Below, one piece after another: positions 1 through 23,744 of a DNA stretch of 29,741 bases; position 1 is the stretch's first letter; every line of letters begins with the position of its first letter. The stretch is from Holophagales bacterium UBA5704. GTDB lineage: Bacteria > Acidobacteriota > Thermoanaerobaculia > Multivoradales > UBA5704. Below the pieces are notes generated by a model that saw only the letters and a program-made list of their open reading frames with translations, was not told the origin of the DNA and did not search any database. Location: contig DIHE01000185.1 of assembly GCA_002420005.1 (NCBI GenBank), positions 6,926 through 36,666 of the forward strand, written 5' to 3'. A program made the position numbers and the translations under genes.

Positions 1-1750
<1,750 letters not shown>

Positions 1751-1758
1751 AAGGACTC

Positions 1759-4182
1759 ATGCTCGGACACTATCTGAAGGTTGCGGCCCGCCACCTGCTG
1801 AAACACAAGGGCACCTCCCTGATCCACCTCCTGGGGCTCACCCTCGGGGTGGCGTGCTGTCTTCTCATCCTCCTGTTCGTGCGCGACGAGCTGTCCTTCG
1901 ACCGCTCCTTCTCCCAGCCCGACCGCCTCTTCCGCATCACCGAAGAGGCCGGCCTGCCCGGCCAGGAGCCCAAGCACGCGGCGATCACGCCCCCCCGCCT
2001 GGCACCGGTCCTGGCGCAGGAGATGCCGGAGATCGCGGAAGCCGCCCGCCTGCTCCCCTACTTCGAGGGCAGCCTCCCCGGCAAGGCGGCGATCAGCTAC
2101 CGCAACGAAAAGCAGTTCTACGACTCGTTCTTCTGGGCCGATCCCAACATCTTCCGCCTCTTCACCCTGCCGATGGTCGAAGGCGATGCGGACAAGGCGC
2201 TCACCGCCCCCAATACCGTGGTGCTCGGCGCCGCGACCGCCCGGCGCTATTTCGGCACCGCGAGCCCCCTGGGGAAGGTGCTGCGGATCGACAGCGGATT
2301 CTCCGACGAGGACTACACCATCACCGGCGTGGTCGAGGACATGCCGGCGAGCTCGCACTTCCATTTCGCCGTGCTCGCCTCGATCTCGACGGTGGAGCAC
2401 ATCAAGGACCCGCGCATCGTTCTCGACGAATGGTGGCTGGCCGACGCCTACACCTACGTCCGGCTGGCCGAAGGTGCGACGGCGGCCCAGGTGGAAGCGA
2501 AGATGCCGGCGTTCATCGCGAAACACTTCCCGGCCTTCCCGCCGGGCATGCCCACGCCCCGGGTGTCCCTGTACCTGCAGCCGGTCACCTCCATCCATCT
2601 GCACTCCAACCTGCTGCACGAGCTCGAGGTCAACGGCGACGTGGCGTACGTCTACGTCTTCTCGGCCGTGGCCCTGCTCGTCCTGCTGATCGCCTGCGTC
2701 AACTTCATGAACCTGTCCACGGCCCGGTTCGCCCACCGGGCGCGCGAGGTGGCGATGCGCAAGGCGCTGGGTGCGCGCCGCCCGCAGCTCATCGCCCAGT
2801 TTCTCGGCGAGGCGATCCTGCTGGCGGTGCTCGCCACCGGGCTCGCCGTGCTTCTCGTCCGCCTCGCCCTGCCGGCCTTCAATGCCTTTGCAGGCAAGGC
2901 GATCGTCCTGTCCTCCACGCCCTCCGCCTGGCTGGGCCTGGCCGCCCTGGCGGTGCTCGCCGGAGCGGCGGCCGGGATCTACCCCGCCTTCTTCCTCTCG
3001 TCCTTCCCGCCGGCCCTGGTGCTCAAGAGCTCGCCGGCCGGCGGCGCGACGCGAACCGGCTCCCTGCGCAAGATCCTCATCGTCTGCCAGTTCGCCGCCG
3101 CCGTGGCGCTGCTGATCGGCACGGCGGTGATCTGGCAGCAGCTGCGCCACATGCGCTCGCGCGAGCTGGGCTTCAACGCGCGGCAGGTGCTCGTGCTGCC
3201 CATCCGCGACGTCGCCCTGCGCGACAGCTTCACGGCGGTCAAGACCGCGATGGAGCGCCTGCCGGGAGTGCTCGGCACCACCTTCTCCTCCCTCCTGGTC
3301 AGCCGCGAGACGCCGGAGATCGGCGTCCAGATCGAGGGGATCGAGGACTTCGATTCGATCGGCACCCTGATCATCGACCCCGACTTCCTGAAGGTGTTCC
3401 AGATCGGGCTCGCCGCCGGCCGCGGCCTGGACCGGAACAACCCGGCGGACCTCGACGCCGGCTTCCTGGTCAACGAGGCGGCGGTTCGCCGCTGGGGGCT
3501 GGGCTCCCCGCGGGAGGCGCTGGGCCGGAAGGTGGCCTGGGGCGGCTGGAAGGCGGGGACGATCGTCGGGGTCGTGCGCGACTTCCACCACCAGCCGGTG
3601 CGCCACGACATCAAGCCCCTGATGCTGCACGTCCGGCCGCTGACGTTTCACTACCTGTACGTCCGCCTGGCGCCCGAGGACCGGGCGGCCACGATCGGCC
3701 GGATCGAGGACGCCTGGCGCCGCCTGCGCCCCTCGAAACCGTTCGAAGCCTTCTTCCTGGAGGACGAGATGGCGCGCGCCTACCGGCCCGAGGAGCGCCT
3801 CGGGCAGCTCATCGGCTTCTTCGCGCTCGCCGCCATCTTCGTGGCCTGTCTCGGCCTCCTCGGTCTCGTCGCGTTCTCCGCCGGCCAGCGCACCCGCGAG
3901 ATCGGCATCCGCAAGGCCCTGGGCAGCTCGGTGGCCGGCATCGTGATGCTCCTGACGCGCGAGATGGCCGGCCTGGTCCTGGCGGCCAACCTCATCGCGT
4001 GGCCGCTCGCCTGGCTCGTGCTGCGGGCCTGGCTGTCCGGTTTTCCCGACCGCGTCGGCCTGAGCCCGCTGATCTTCCTCGCCGCCAGCTGCACGGCCCT
4101 TCTCGTCGCCTGGCTGACCGTGAGCCTTCAAGCCCTGCGGGCCGCCCTGATCGATCCCGCCGCGGCGCTGCGCGGAGAATAG
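1759..4182 (+). CDS. ABC transporter permease, duplicated FtsX/MacB type, no ATPase domain
   Basis: This is an 807-aa integral membrane protein. The start ATG follows the upstream NRPS stop by 8 nt, with AAAGGA in that gap as a probable ribosome site, so translation is probably coupled. The N-terminus has one membrane segment (about residues 19-42, ending ACCLLILLFVRDELSFDR), then a MacB-type periplasmic domain, then three segments near 294-316, 345-370 and 392-415. The pattern repeats: a segment near 437-460, a second periplasmic domain, and three segments near 683-705, 735-760 and 775-795. The cytoplasmic loops carry AREVAMRKALGARR and TREIGIRKALGSS, the coupling-helix signature of FtsX-type permeases. 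Such proteins need a separate ATPase, and none is adjacent. Lying inside the NRPS operon, it is a good candidate for peptide export or self-protection, but substrate and partner are inferred. It belongs to a different branch from the permease at 16937-19432. Confidence 0.93.
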   Translation: MLGHYLKVAARHLLKHKGTSLIHLLGLTLGVACCLLILLFVRDELSFDRSFSQPDRLFRITEEAGLPGQEPKHAAITPPRLAPVLAQEMPEIAEAARLLPYFEGSLPGKAAISYRNEKQFYDSFFWADPNIFRLFTLPMVEGDADKALTAPNTVVLGAATARRYFGTASPLGKVLRIDSGFSDEDYTITGVVEDMPASSHFHFAVLASISTVEHIKDPRIVLDEWWLADAYTYVRLAEGATAAQVEAKMPAFIAKHFPAFPPGMPTPRVSLYLQPVTSIHLHSNLLHELEVNGDVAYVYVFSAVALLVLLIACVNFMNLSTARFAHRAREVAMRKALGARRPQLIAQFLGEAILLAVLATGLAVLLVRLALPAFNAFAGKAIVLSSTPSAWLGLAALAVLAGAAAGIYPAFFLSSFPPALVLKSSPAGGATRTGSLRKILIVCQFAAAVALLIGTAVIWQQLRHMRSRELGFNARQVLVLPIRDVALRDSFTAVKTAMERLPGVLGTTFSSLLVSRETPEIGVQIEGIEDFDSIGTLIIDPDFLKVFQIGLAAGRGLDRNNPADLDAGFLVNEAAVRRWGLGSPREALGRKVAWGGWKAGTIVGVVRDFHHQPVRHDIKPLMLHVRPLTFHYLYVRLAPEDRAATIGRIEDAWRRLRPSKPFEAFFLEDEMARAYRPEERLGQLIGFFALAAIFVACLGLLGLVAFSAGQRTREIGIRKALGSSVAGIVMLLTREMAGLVLAANLIAWPLAWLVLRAWLSGFPDRVGLSPLIFLAASCTALLVAWLTVSLQALRAALIDPAAALRGE

Positions 4183-4206
4183 GTTCCACCGATTGGAGAC
4201 GGAAGC

Positions 4207-16935
<12,729 letters not shown>

Positions 16936-16936
16936 G

Positions 16937-19432
16937 CTACTCTGCCCGCAGGGCCTCCATCGGGCTCACCCGTGTCGCCCGGCGGCCCGGCAACCAGGCC
17001 GCCGACAAGGCGACCAGGCCGAGGCCCAGGGCGACACCCGTAAAGGTGACGGGGTCCGAGGACTGCACCTCGTAAAGCAGGGAGGAGATCTGCGCCTCCG
17101 CCAGCCGGGTCAGGACGTACGCCAGGGCCACCCCGAGGACGATGCCGGCGGCCGCGAGCACCCCGGTTTCCTTGACCACCAGGCCCAGCACCTCCGCCGG
17201 CCGCGCCCCGAGCGCCACGCGCAAGCCGAGCTCGCGCGTCCTGCGCGCGACGGAGTACGCCGTGATGCCGTAGATGCCCACCACGGCGAGCACCAGGCAG
17301 AGAATGGCCAGGATGGCCAGCAACAGGAGGCTCACGCGGTTCTTCGAGATGGACTCGTCGACCACCTGCCGGAGCGGGCGGACCTGGGAGATCGGTTGGT
17401 TGCGGTCCACCTCGTAGATGGCGTTGCGCGCCGTACCGACGAGAGGTCCGGGATCGCCGGCGGTTCGGACCACCACCACCATCTGGTACGGCATCATGGG
17501 CGGCGGCGTCTGCTCCGGCGTCGAGTACATGGTGGGACGCGCAGGGGTGTAGAGGCCTCCGTGGCGGACGTTGCCCACCACGCCCACCACCGTGATCCAG
17601 GAGGGCGCTTCGCCGCCGTCCGGCCCCATGGGAGCCCGGCGGAACCGCTTGCCGAGGGCTTCCTCGCCGGGCCACCAGGCCTCGGCCAGAGCCTCGTCGA
17701 TCACCGCCACCTCCGGCGCCATGCGGGTGTCGCCCGCCTGGAGGACGCGCCCTTTGATCAGCCGGATCTGCATAGCGTCGAAGTAGTTGTGGGTCACCGT
17801 GCGGGCACCGACCAGAGCCATCTCGTTCGGCTTGGGGACCGGCCGCCCTTCGATGAGGATCGGCGCCACCGTGTCATAGCCGCCCATCGGCAGCTCCGAG
17901 ACCGCGGCGGCGGCGCTCACGCCTCCGAACGACTCCAGCTTCTCGGTCAGGCGGTTGAAGAAACCGATGCGATCCTGGGGGGTGTAACGATCCGGCGGCA
18001 GGTCGACCTTGAAGGTCAACACGCCCTCGGTCTTGAAGCCGGGATCGATGCTCATCAGGCGGTTGAAGCTGCGCAGAAGCAGCCCGGCGCCGACGAGGAC
18101 CACGACGGCGATCGCCACCTCCGCGATCACCAGCGCGTTGCGGGTGCGCCGGCTCTCGGCCGTTCCGGAGCCGGCCCGCGTCCCTTCCCGCAGGGCCCCG
18201 GCGAGGTTCGGACGGCTCATCTGAAGAGCCGGGACCAGGCCGGCGAGCAGCGTGGCGACCACGCAGAGCAGCAATGTGAAGAGGAGAGCGCGGCCATCCA
18301 GGGCGAACGACGCCGCCCCGGCGAGTCCCGCAGGCACGTACAGGGCGCACAGCCGCAGGACGAACCCCGCGAGCGCCAGACCGAAGGCTCCGCCGAGCAG
18401 GGACAGAAGGGCGCTCTCCGCCAGGAGCTGCGCCACGAGCTGGCCACGCCCCGCTCCGATGGCGGTGCGCAGCGCGATCTCCTTCTGCCTGGATGCCGCC
18501 CGCGCCAGCAAGAGATTGGCGACGTTGACGCAGGCGATCAGCAACACCAAGCCCACCGCCGCCCAGAGCACCAGGAGCACCGGCCGCAGGCTACCCACCA
18601 TCTGCTCGACGATCGGCACCAGGCGGGCGCTCCACCCTCCGTCGGTATTGGGATGAGCCTCTCCGAGCCGCTTGCCGATCCCCGCCAGCTCCGCCTCCGC
18701 CGCCGCCGCCGACACCCCCGGTTTGAGACGGCCGACCACGATGCTGAACCGGCTGCCCCGGTCCTCCCGCTGCTCGAGGGAGAGCGCCATCGGCACCCAG
18801 GCGTCCGGATCGACGGAGAAACCGTAGCCGGCCGGCATCTCCGAGCCCCGCGGGAAGGCGAAGCGGGGCGGCATGACGCCGACGACGACGATCGGGTTGC
18901 CGTTGAGGACGACCTTGCGCCCGACGACGCCGGGGTCGCCCTGAAAGCGGCGCTGCCAGAAGTTGTACGAGAGCACCGCGGTGGTGGGGACTCCCGGGGC
19001 GTCGTCTTCTTCCGTCAGCGCCCGGCCCACCAGCGGCGGAGTTGCGAGCACGCGAAACAGGTCGCCCGCCGTGCGCACCACACCGAGCTGCTCCGGATCG
19101 CCGTCTCCCGAGAGAGTCATCCGATCCGATTGGATCAGCGCCAGGCTGTCGAACGAACGGCTCTCCCGGCGCCAGTCGTAGAGGTTGGCCGTGGAGAGCG
19201 GCAGCTCCTCAATGCCGAAAAGCTTCGCCACTTCGGGATTCTTGCCCCAGATCACAGCCAGCTCGCCGGCATTGCGAAACGGCGGAGGGGTCAGAAGCAC
19301 CGCGTCGACCACGCTGAAAATGGCGGTGTTCGCACCGATCGCGAGCGCCAAGGTCAACGCGGCGGCCAGCGTGAAACCGGGCTGGCGGACGAGACTCCGC
19401 GCCGAATACCGGATCAGGCTCAGGTTGTCCAT
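16937..19432 (-). CDS. ADOP-type ABC permease (duplicated MacB/FtsX permease)
   Basis: This is an 831-aa membrane protein. The N-terminus QPGFTLAAALTLALAIGANTAIFSVVDAVLL is broken here into its key parts: membrane segment about 19-42 containing IGANTAIFSVV, a hallmark of acidobacterial duplicated orphan permeases. A MacB-type periplasmic domain follows, with segments near 282-306, 337-362 and 382-405. The second copy has segments near 434-458, 700-725, 755-776 and 793-815 with another periplasmic domain between the first two. The loops RQKEIALRTAIGAGRGQ and TRELGLRVALGARP are FtsX-type coupling motifs. No ATPase domain is present and none is adjacent. The start is ATG at 19432 with GGAGG 11 nt upstream, a slightly long spacing. 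It converges on the NRPS with one base between the stops. It probably works with an ATPase encoded elsewhere, possibly the one at 26099. Substrate is unknown. Confidence 0.94.
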   Translation of the reverse strand: MDNLSLIRYSARSLVRQPGFTLAAALTLALAIGANTAIFSVVDAVLLTPPPFRNAGELAVIWGKNPEVAKLFGIEELPLSTANLYDWRRESRSFDSLALIQSDRMTLSGDGDPEQLGVVRTAGDLFRVLATPPLVGRALTEEDDAPGVPTTAVLSYNFWQRRFQGDPGVVGRKVVLNGNPIVVVGVMPPRFAFPRGSEMPAGYGFSVDPDAWVPMALSLEQREDRGSRFSIVVGRLKPGVSAAAAEAELAGIGKRLGEAHPNTDGGWSARLVPIVEQMVGSLRPVLLVLWAAVGLVLLIACVNVANLLLARAASRQKEIALRTAIGAGRGQLVAQLLAESALLSLLGGAFGLALAGFVLRLCALYVPAGLAGAASFALDGRALLFTLLLCVVATLLAGLVPALQMSRPNLAGALREGTRAGSGTAESRRTRNALVIAEVAIAVVVLVGAGLLLRSFNRLMSIDPGFKTEGVLTFKVDLPPDRYTPQDRIGFFNRLTEKLESFGGVSAAAAVSELPMGGYDTVAPILIEGRPVPKPNEMALVGARTVTHNYFDAMQIRLIKGRVLQAGDTRMAPEVAVIDEALAEAWWPGEEALGKRFRRAPMGPDGGEAPSWITVVGVVGNVRHGGLYTPARPTMYSTPEQTPPPMMPYQMVVVVRTAGDPGPLVGTARNAIYEVDRNQPISQVRPLRQVVDESISKNRVSLLLLAILAILCLVLAVVGIYGITAYSVARRTRELGLRVALGARPAEVLGLVVKETGVLAAAGIVLGVALAYVLTRLAEAQISSLLYEVQSSDPVTFTGVALGLGLVALSAAWLPGRRATRVSPMEALRAE

Positions 19433-19525
19433 GGGTTTTTCATCCTCCCAGCGAAGCAGAGCTTCCTTGTTCTGCTGCGGAAGTCTACTGGAAGAGGGCG
19501 ACCGGCGGGAGCCCCAGGGAGCGGC

Positions 19526-20524
19526 TCATCGCGCCGGGCGCAGGATGGCCGTTCGGGAGAGCCAGCGCCCCGCGACGCGCAGCGGCAGGGGCAGCCGGCG
19601 GGAGAGACCTCCCCGCCGCGCGGCCACCTGCGGAATCGTCTCGAACAGCAGCTCGGCCCAGCGCGGCACCAGGGCCTCCGGCGTATGCTCCGCGCCGCGC
19701 CGCAAGCCGTTCTCCACCATCGCCAGGTACAGGCCGGGATCGCGGCGCAGGCGCGCCACCGCCTCCAGGGCCGCGGAGGCCGAGGCGACCTCCAGATAGT
19801 CGAAATCCGAGCGCTTGAGCTCGCGGTAGGCCGGCTCCGGGCCGAGCAGCGCCGGCACCCCGGCGAGCCAGGCGTTGATCAGCTTGGTGGCCGGCTTGGC
19901 GTAACGCTGCTTGCGCTCCGGCGGGCGGACGGCGAGGGCGAGGTCCACGGTGTGGAAGTCGGGCCACTCCAGCTCCAGGCGGTTGCGGCCGGCGAACTCC
20001 ACGGCGTCGACCACCCACTCGATGCCCTCCGCGGCGAGCGGCCCGGTCCAGGCCGGCGTCCGGAAATCCGCGTGAAGGTTCGCCGAGAACCCCTTGTAGG
20101 CGATGCGCTCGATCCGCGCGCCGCGCGCCGGATCTCTGGGCAGCAGCCCCGGCTGCGGCCAGTGCGGCAGGGCGAAGCGCCGCCGGCCGTCGGCGAAATG
20201 GCCGTTCTGCAGGATCTCGACATCGGCGATCAGAGGCTCCCGGTTGTCCGCCCGGGCCCCCACGAGGACGAGGTCGCGCAGGCGCGGCCTTTGGCGGGCC
20301 AGCGCCTTCGCCTGCTTGGCATGGAAGACGACCAGCCCGTCCTCCGGAACGGTCCCGGACAGCTCGACCGGGTGGCCGGCCCGGCGCAGCCGCAGAAAGG
20401 TCTGGAGGATCCAGGCCCGCTCTCCGGTCTGCAGCTCGCGCCAGTCGCGATCCGGATCGATCCGCGACAGAGCCTCCAGATCCTCGCCGGCCAGGAAGAA
20501 GGTGCAGCGCATGGGCGGCGCCAT
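19526..20524 (-). CDS. glycosyltransferase-like protein (GT-B type, putative)
   Basis: This is a 332-aa protein when started at ATG 20524, which has AGG in a plausible ribosome-site position. An in-frame ATG at 20512 gives the cleaner start MRCTFFLAGED, and one at 20554 would overlap the ribosome site of the divergent gene. The C-terminal half carries KPATKLINAWLAGVPALLG, then EPAYRELKRSDFDYLEV. This resembles the nucleotide-sugar-binding end of GT-B glycosyltransferases, where a Lys-Leu/Ile-Asn-Ala-Trp-Leu-Ala-Gly-Val-Pro-Ala run is followed by a Gly-Pro-Glu loop. The N-terminal half is not recognisable. No signal peptide or membrane segment is seen. Donor, acceptor and any link to the neighbouring peptide locus are unknown. 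It is read in the same direction as the permease downstream, with a gap of about 93 nt. Confidence 0.72.
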   Translation of the reverse strand: MAPPMRCTFFLAGEDLEALSRIDPDRDWRELQTGERAWILQTFLRLRRAGHPVELSGTVPEDGLVVFHAKQAKALARQRPRLRDLVLVGARADNREPLIADVEILQNGHFADGRRRFALPHWPQPGLLPRDPARGARIERIAYKGFSANLHADFRTPAWTGPLAAEGIEWVVDAVEFAGRNRLELEWPDFHTVDLALAVRPPERKQRYAKPATKLINAWLAGVPALLGPEPAYRELKRSDFDYLEVASASAALEAVARLRRDPGLYLAMVENGLRRGAEHTPEALVPRWAELLFETIPQVAARRGGLSRRLPLPLRVAGRWLSRTAILRPAR

Positions 20525-20565
20525 GATACCTGGTAGACTCGCCGCTCCACGCACAAGGAGGCGCC

Positions 20566-20991
20566 ATGGCGGTCGATTTCACAGGCAGATATCTGGGCGA
20601 TTTGAAGGTCGAGGTGACGCACGGTCCCTCGGGAACGCAGCTTCTCACCGTGCCGCCGGTGGACAACCAGGGGGACGGCAGCTCGTTCTCCCCCACCGAC
20701 CTGGTGGCCGCCGCACTCGGCGCCTGCATGCTGAGCCTGATCGCCATCGTCGGGACCCGCGACGGCCTCGACCTGACCGGCCTCGCCTTCCGCGCCGAGA
20801 AGCACATGAACGCGACGCCGCGGCGGATCGGCCGCATCCCGGTGACGATCCAGATGCCGCACGGGCTCACCGCCGAGCAACGCCGGAAGCTCGAGAACAC
20901 CGCCCTCACCTGCCCGGTCTACAAGAGCCTGCACCCGGAGGTGGAGAAGGCGGTGCGGTTCGTCTATGAGGATGAGGAGGTTGCGGGGTAA
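20566..20991 (+). CDS. OsmC/YhfA-family protein, putative peroxide/thiol-stress protein
   Basis: This is a 141-aa protein with a strong ribosome site (AAGGAGG) seven bases before ATG. Both conserved cysteines of the OsmC fold are present: C54 in LGACMLSLIA and C116 in TCPVYKSLHP. The segment FSPTDLVAAALGAC is the usual helix leading to the first cysteine. In studied members, the two cysteines reduce organic hydroperoxides at the dimer interface. Length matches the family (about 135-145 aa). It is divergent from the glycosyltransferase-like gene, whose start is only about 40 nt away, so the promoters must be very close. The exact physiological substrate is not determined by sequence; the YhfA-like branch is less well characterised than OsmC proper. 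Confidence 0.9.
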   Translation: MAVDFTGRYLGDLKVEVTHGPSGTQLLTVPPVDNQGDGSSFSPTDLVAAALGACMLSLIAIVGTRDGLDLTGLAFRAEKHMNATPRRIGRIPVTIQMPHGLTAEQRRKLENTALTCPVYKSLHPEVEKAVRFVYEDEEVAG

Positions 20992-20996
20992 GGAGA

Positions 20997-21077
20997 GAGG
21001 ACGCCAAGGGCTTCAAGGACGGCAAGGACCGAAAAAGAAACGCCGCCCTTGTTGTCCCTGGCGACCTTGTCGTCCTT
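20997..21077. repeat. inverted array of 9-nt repeats (4 + 4 units) in the osmC-polA gap
   Basis: On the + strand, hexamers GAGGAC, AAGGGC, AAGGAC and AAGGAC begin at 20997, 21006, 21015 and 21024, exactly 9 nt apart with three-base spacers. Their reverse complements GCCCTT, GTCCCT, GACCTT and GTCCTT begin at 21045, 21054, 21063 and 21072, again 9 nt apart. An A-rich centre (about 21030-21044) separates the halves, so the whole can fold into a long imperfect hairpin. It lies between two convergent genes, where a bidirectional terminator or mRNA-end structure would be expected, but neither side has a clear T-tract after the stem. Function is unknown. Confidence 0.75.
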
Positions 21078-21086
21078 TGCTGTTCT

Positions 21087-23738
21087 TCACTTCGCCTCGT
21101 ACCAGCTCTTGCCCCAGCCGGTGTCGACGACCAGCGGCACCTGGAGCGTGGCCACGCCCTCCATGCCCTTTTTGACCAGGGCCGCCACCGCCTCCACCTT
21201 CCCCTCCGGGACTTCCAGCACCAGCTCGTCGTGCACGGTGAGCAGGAGCCGGGCGTCCGGGTGGTCGTCGCGGAGCCGGGCGGCGACCTCGATCATCGCC
21301 TTCTTGAGCAGGTCGGCCGCGGTGCCCTGGATGCGCGCGTTGATCGCCATGCGGCGGGCGTTCTCGCGCAGATTCCGGTTCTTGCTCTGGATGTCCGGCA
21401 GCCAGCGTACCCGGCCATAGAGGGTCTCGACCTTCCCCTCCCGCTCGGCGCTCTGCTGGGTCTCCTCGACGTACCGCCGCACGCCGGGGAAGCGGTCGAG
21501 ATAGGAGGTGATGAACCGATCCGCCTCCCTGGTGGAGATCGCCAGCGCCTGGCTCAGGCCGAAGGCGCTCATGCCGTAGAGGATGCCGAAGTTGATCGTC
21601 TTCGCCGCCCTCCGTTGCTCGGTGGTCACCAGCTCCGGCGCCACCCCGAACACCGTGGCCGCGGTGGCGCGGTGGACGTCCTCGCCGCGGGCGAACGAGG
21701 CGATCAGCGCCTGCTCCTCCGCGATGTGGGCGAGGACGCGCAGCTCGATCTGGCTGTAGTCCGCCACCAGGAGGAGATGCCCCGGCCCGGCCACGAAGGC
21801 GCGGCGGATGCGCAGCCCCAGCTCGGTGCGCACCGGGATGTTCTGCAGGTTCGGGTTGGTCGACGACAGGCGCCCGGTGGCCGCCACCGCCTGGTTGAAG
21901 CGGGTGTGCAGACGGCCGTCCGCCGCCACCAGCAACGGCAGGGCGTCGACGTAGGTGGACTTGAGCTTGGTCAGCTCGCGGTAGCGCAGCAGCAGGTCGG
22001 CGATCGGATAGCCGCGGGTGGCCAGCTCCTCCAGCGTCTCGGCGCCGGTCGACCAGCTCTTCGTCTTCTGGGTCCGCTTGAGCACCGGCAGCCCCATCTT
22101 CTCGAACAGGACCGTGCCGAGCTGCTGCGGCGAGTTGAGGTTGAACTCCTCGCCGGCCTGGGTCCAGATCTCCCGTTCCAGCCCCGCCAGCTCCGACCCC
22201 AGCTCGGCGGACATCGCGCGCAGGTAGTCGACGTCGAGCCGGATGCCGGCCTCCTCCATCCCCAGGAGCACCGGAAGGAGAGGGCTCTCGATCTCCTCGT
22301 AGATGCGGGCCAGGGGGCCGTCTCCCAGCTCGCGGCGCATCCCTGCGGCCATCTGGCGGGCGAGGCCGATCCGCTCCCCGGCGTAGGCGGCGAGGCGCGC
22401 GTCCCCCTGCGCCGGCTCCTGGCCGCGGTCCCAGCCCGCCTCCTTGGCGGTGATCGCCTTGCGCGACAGACGCTCCAGAGCCAGCTCGTCCAGCGAGTGC
22501 CCATGGACCGACGGCTTCAGGAGATAGGAAGCCAGCATCTCGTCGAACAAGGCGGCCCGGCAGGCGCCGCCGTTCGGGACGAGGCGGAGGACCTCCTTCA
22601 GGTTGTGCCCGCAGAGCCGCACCCGGCCGTCGCCGGCCCGGCGCTCCAGCTCCCGCAGCACGGCCGCGCCGAGGCCGCGCCGCAGATCGGCGTAGAACGG
22701 CGGATCGTCCTCCCCCGGCCCGCCGGCCGCGAGACCGATCGGCGGCTCCTCCCCGAGAACGGCGACGAAGATCTCCCCGCCGTCCTCTTTGAAGAAGGCC
22801 GCGAGCCGCTCCTCCCACTCGGCGGCGTCCGTGACCTCCTCGGCGGCCGGGAGCGCTTCGGCCTTTTCCATCTCGGTGGCCTTGAGCTCGTCGGCGAGCG
22901 AGAAGAACTCCAGCTCGGTGAAGAGCGCGCGCAAGGCCGCGGCGTCCGGCGGATCGTGGCGCAAGGCCTGCGGATCGAACGGCACGTCGCACTCCACGTG
23001 GATGGTCGACAGCTCCTTCGACAGCCGGGCCTGCTCCGCATGCTCCAGCAGCCCTTCGCGGTAGGCCTTGCGGGGGATCTCCCCGGCGCGGGCCAGCAGC
23101 TCCTCCAGGGAGCCGTATTCCTTGATGAGCCCCTTGGCCCCCTTCTCGCCGATCCCCGGCACCCCCGGGATGTTGTCGATCGAGTCGCCCATCAAGGCGA
23201 GCACGTCGGCCACCTTCTCCGGCGGCACGCCGAAGTCCTCCTCCACCTCGGCCGGGCCGTACATCTTGTTGCGCCCGGTGTGGAAGAGGGAGACGTGGGG
23301 AGCCACGAGCTGCATCAGGTCCTTGTCCGCCGAGACCAGGACGACGTCGTACCCCTCGGCCGTGGCGCGATGGGCGAGGGTGCCGAGCACGTCGTCCGCC
23401 TCGAAGCCCTGCAGCTCCAGGGCGGGGATGCGGTACGCCTCCAGAGCCCGGCGGATCCACGGAATCTGGCTCTGCAGGTCCTCCGGCATCGGGGTACGGT
23501 TCGCCTTGTAGCCCTCGAACTTGTCGTTGCGGAACGTCTTGCCGAGGTCGAGCGCGACGCCGACCAGCTCCGGCTTGTCCTCGCGCAGCATCTTGCGCAG
23601 CATCTGCACGAAGCCATAAACCGCGTTCGTCGGCTCTCCCCGCGAGTTGGAAAGGTTGCGGATCGCGTAGTAAGCGCGGAAGATGTTGGAGTAGCCGTCG
23701 ACGAGGTAGAGGCGGGGGCGCGGGTTGGAGTCGCTCAT
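21087..23738 (-). CDS. polA: DNA polymerase I with degenerate 3'-5' exonuclease domain
   Basis: This is an 883-aa replication and repair polymerase. Residues 1 to about 285 form the 5' nuclease (LYLVDGYSNIFRAYYAI, GFEADDVLGTLA, SADKDLMQLV, GDSIDNIPGVPGIGEKGA). Residues about 290-480 correspond to the proofreading domain but lack its metal-binding acids: the DxE position reads FVAVLGEEP, the NLKYD position reads NLKEV, and the YxxxD position reads YAGER. Residues about 480-883 are the polymerase: motif A DYSQIELR with D660, motif B RRAAKTINFGILYG, motif C VHDE with D837. The enzyme should polymerise and remove primers but not proofread, as with Taq polymerase. ATG 23738 gives the natural start MSDSNPRPRLYLVDG; no clear ribosome site precedes it, and an in-frame ATG at 23750 is an alternative. 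It is divergent from the small membrane protein at 23798. Confidence 0.95.
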   Translation of the reverse strand: MSDSNPRPRLYLVDGYSNIFRAYYAIRNLSNSRGEPTNAVYGFVQMLRKMLREDKPELVGVALDLGKTFRNDKFEGYKANRTPMPEDLQSQIPWIRRALEAYRIPALELQGFEADDVLGTLAHRATAEGYDVVLVSADKDLMQLVAPHVSLFHTGRNKMYGPAEVEEDFGVPPEKVADVLALMGDSIDNIPGVPGIGEKGAKGLIKEYGSLEELLARAGEIPRKAYREGLLEHAEQARLSKELSTIHVECDVPFDPQALRHDPPDAAALRALFTELEFFSLADELKATEMEKAEALPAAEEVTDAAEWEERLAAFFKEDGGEIFVAVLGEEPPIGLAAGGPGEDDPPFYADLRRGLGAAVLRELERRAGDGRVRLCGHNLKEVLRLVPNGGACRAALFDEMLASYLLKPSVHGHSLDELALERLSRKAITAKEAGWDRGQEPAQGDARLAAYAGERIGLARQMAAGMRRELGDGPLARIYEEIESPLLPVLLGMEEAGIRLDVDYLRAMSAELGSELAGLEREIWTQAGEEFNLNSPQQLGTVLFEKMGLPVLKRTQKTKSWSTGAETLEELATRGYPIADLLLRYRELTKLKSTYVDALPLLVAADGRLHTRFNQAVAATGRLSSTNPNLQNIPVRTELGLRIRRAFVAGPGHLLLVADYSQIELRVLAHIAEEQALIASFARGEDVHRATAATVFGVAPELVTTEQRRAAKTINFGILYGMSAFGLSQALAISTREADRFITSYLDRFPGVRRYVEETQQSAEREGKVETLYGRVRWLPDIQSKNRNLRENARRMAINARIQGTAADLLKKAMIEVAARLRDDHPDARLLLTVHDELVLEVPEGKVEAVAALVKKGMEGVATLQVPLVVDTGWGKSWYEAK

Positions 23739-23744
23739 GGCAGG

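Noticed and set aside
19455..19476. A 6-bp hairpin (AGCAGA/TCTGCT) between the glycosyltransferase-like gene and the ADOP gene
   Set aside because: The stem is short with a 10-nt loop and no T-tract, so it is neither a convincing terminator nor a clear operator.
17396..20536. A 1046-codon open frame on the + strand opposite the ADOP and glycosyltransferase-like genes
   Set aside because: The product is compositionally biased with many H, R and D residues and no motif; the opposite strand holds clear protein families.
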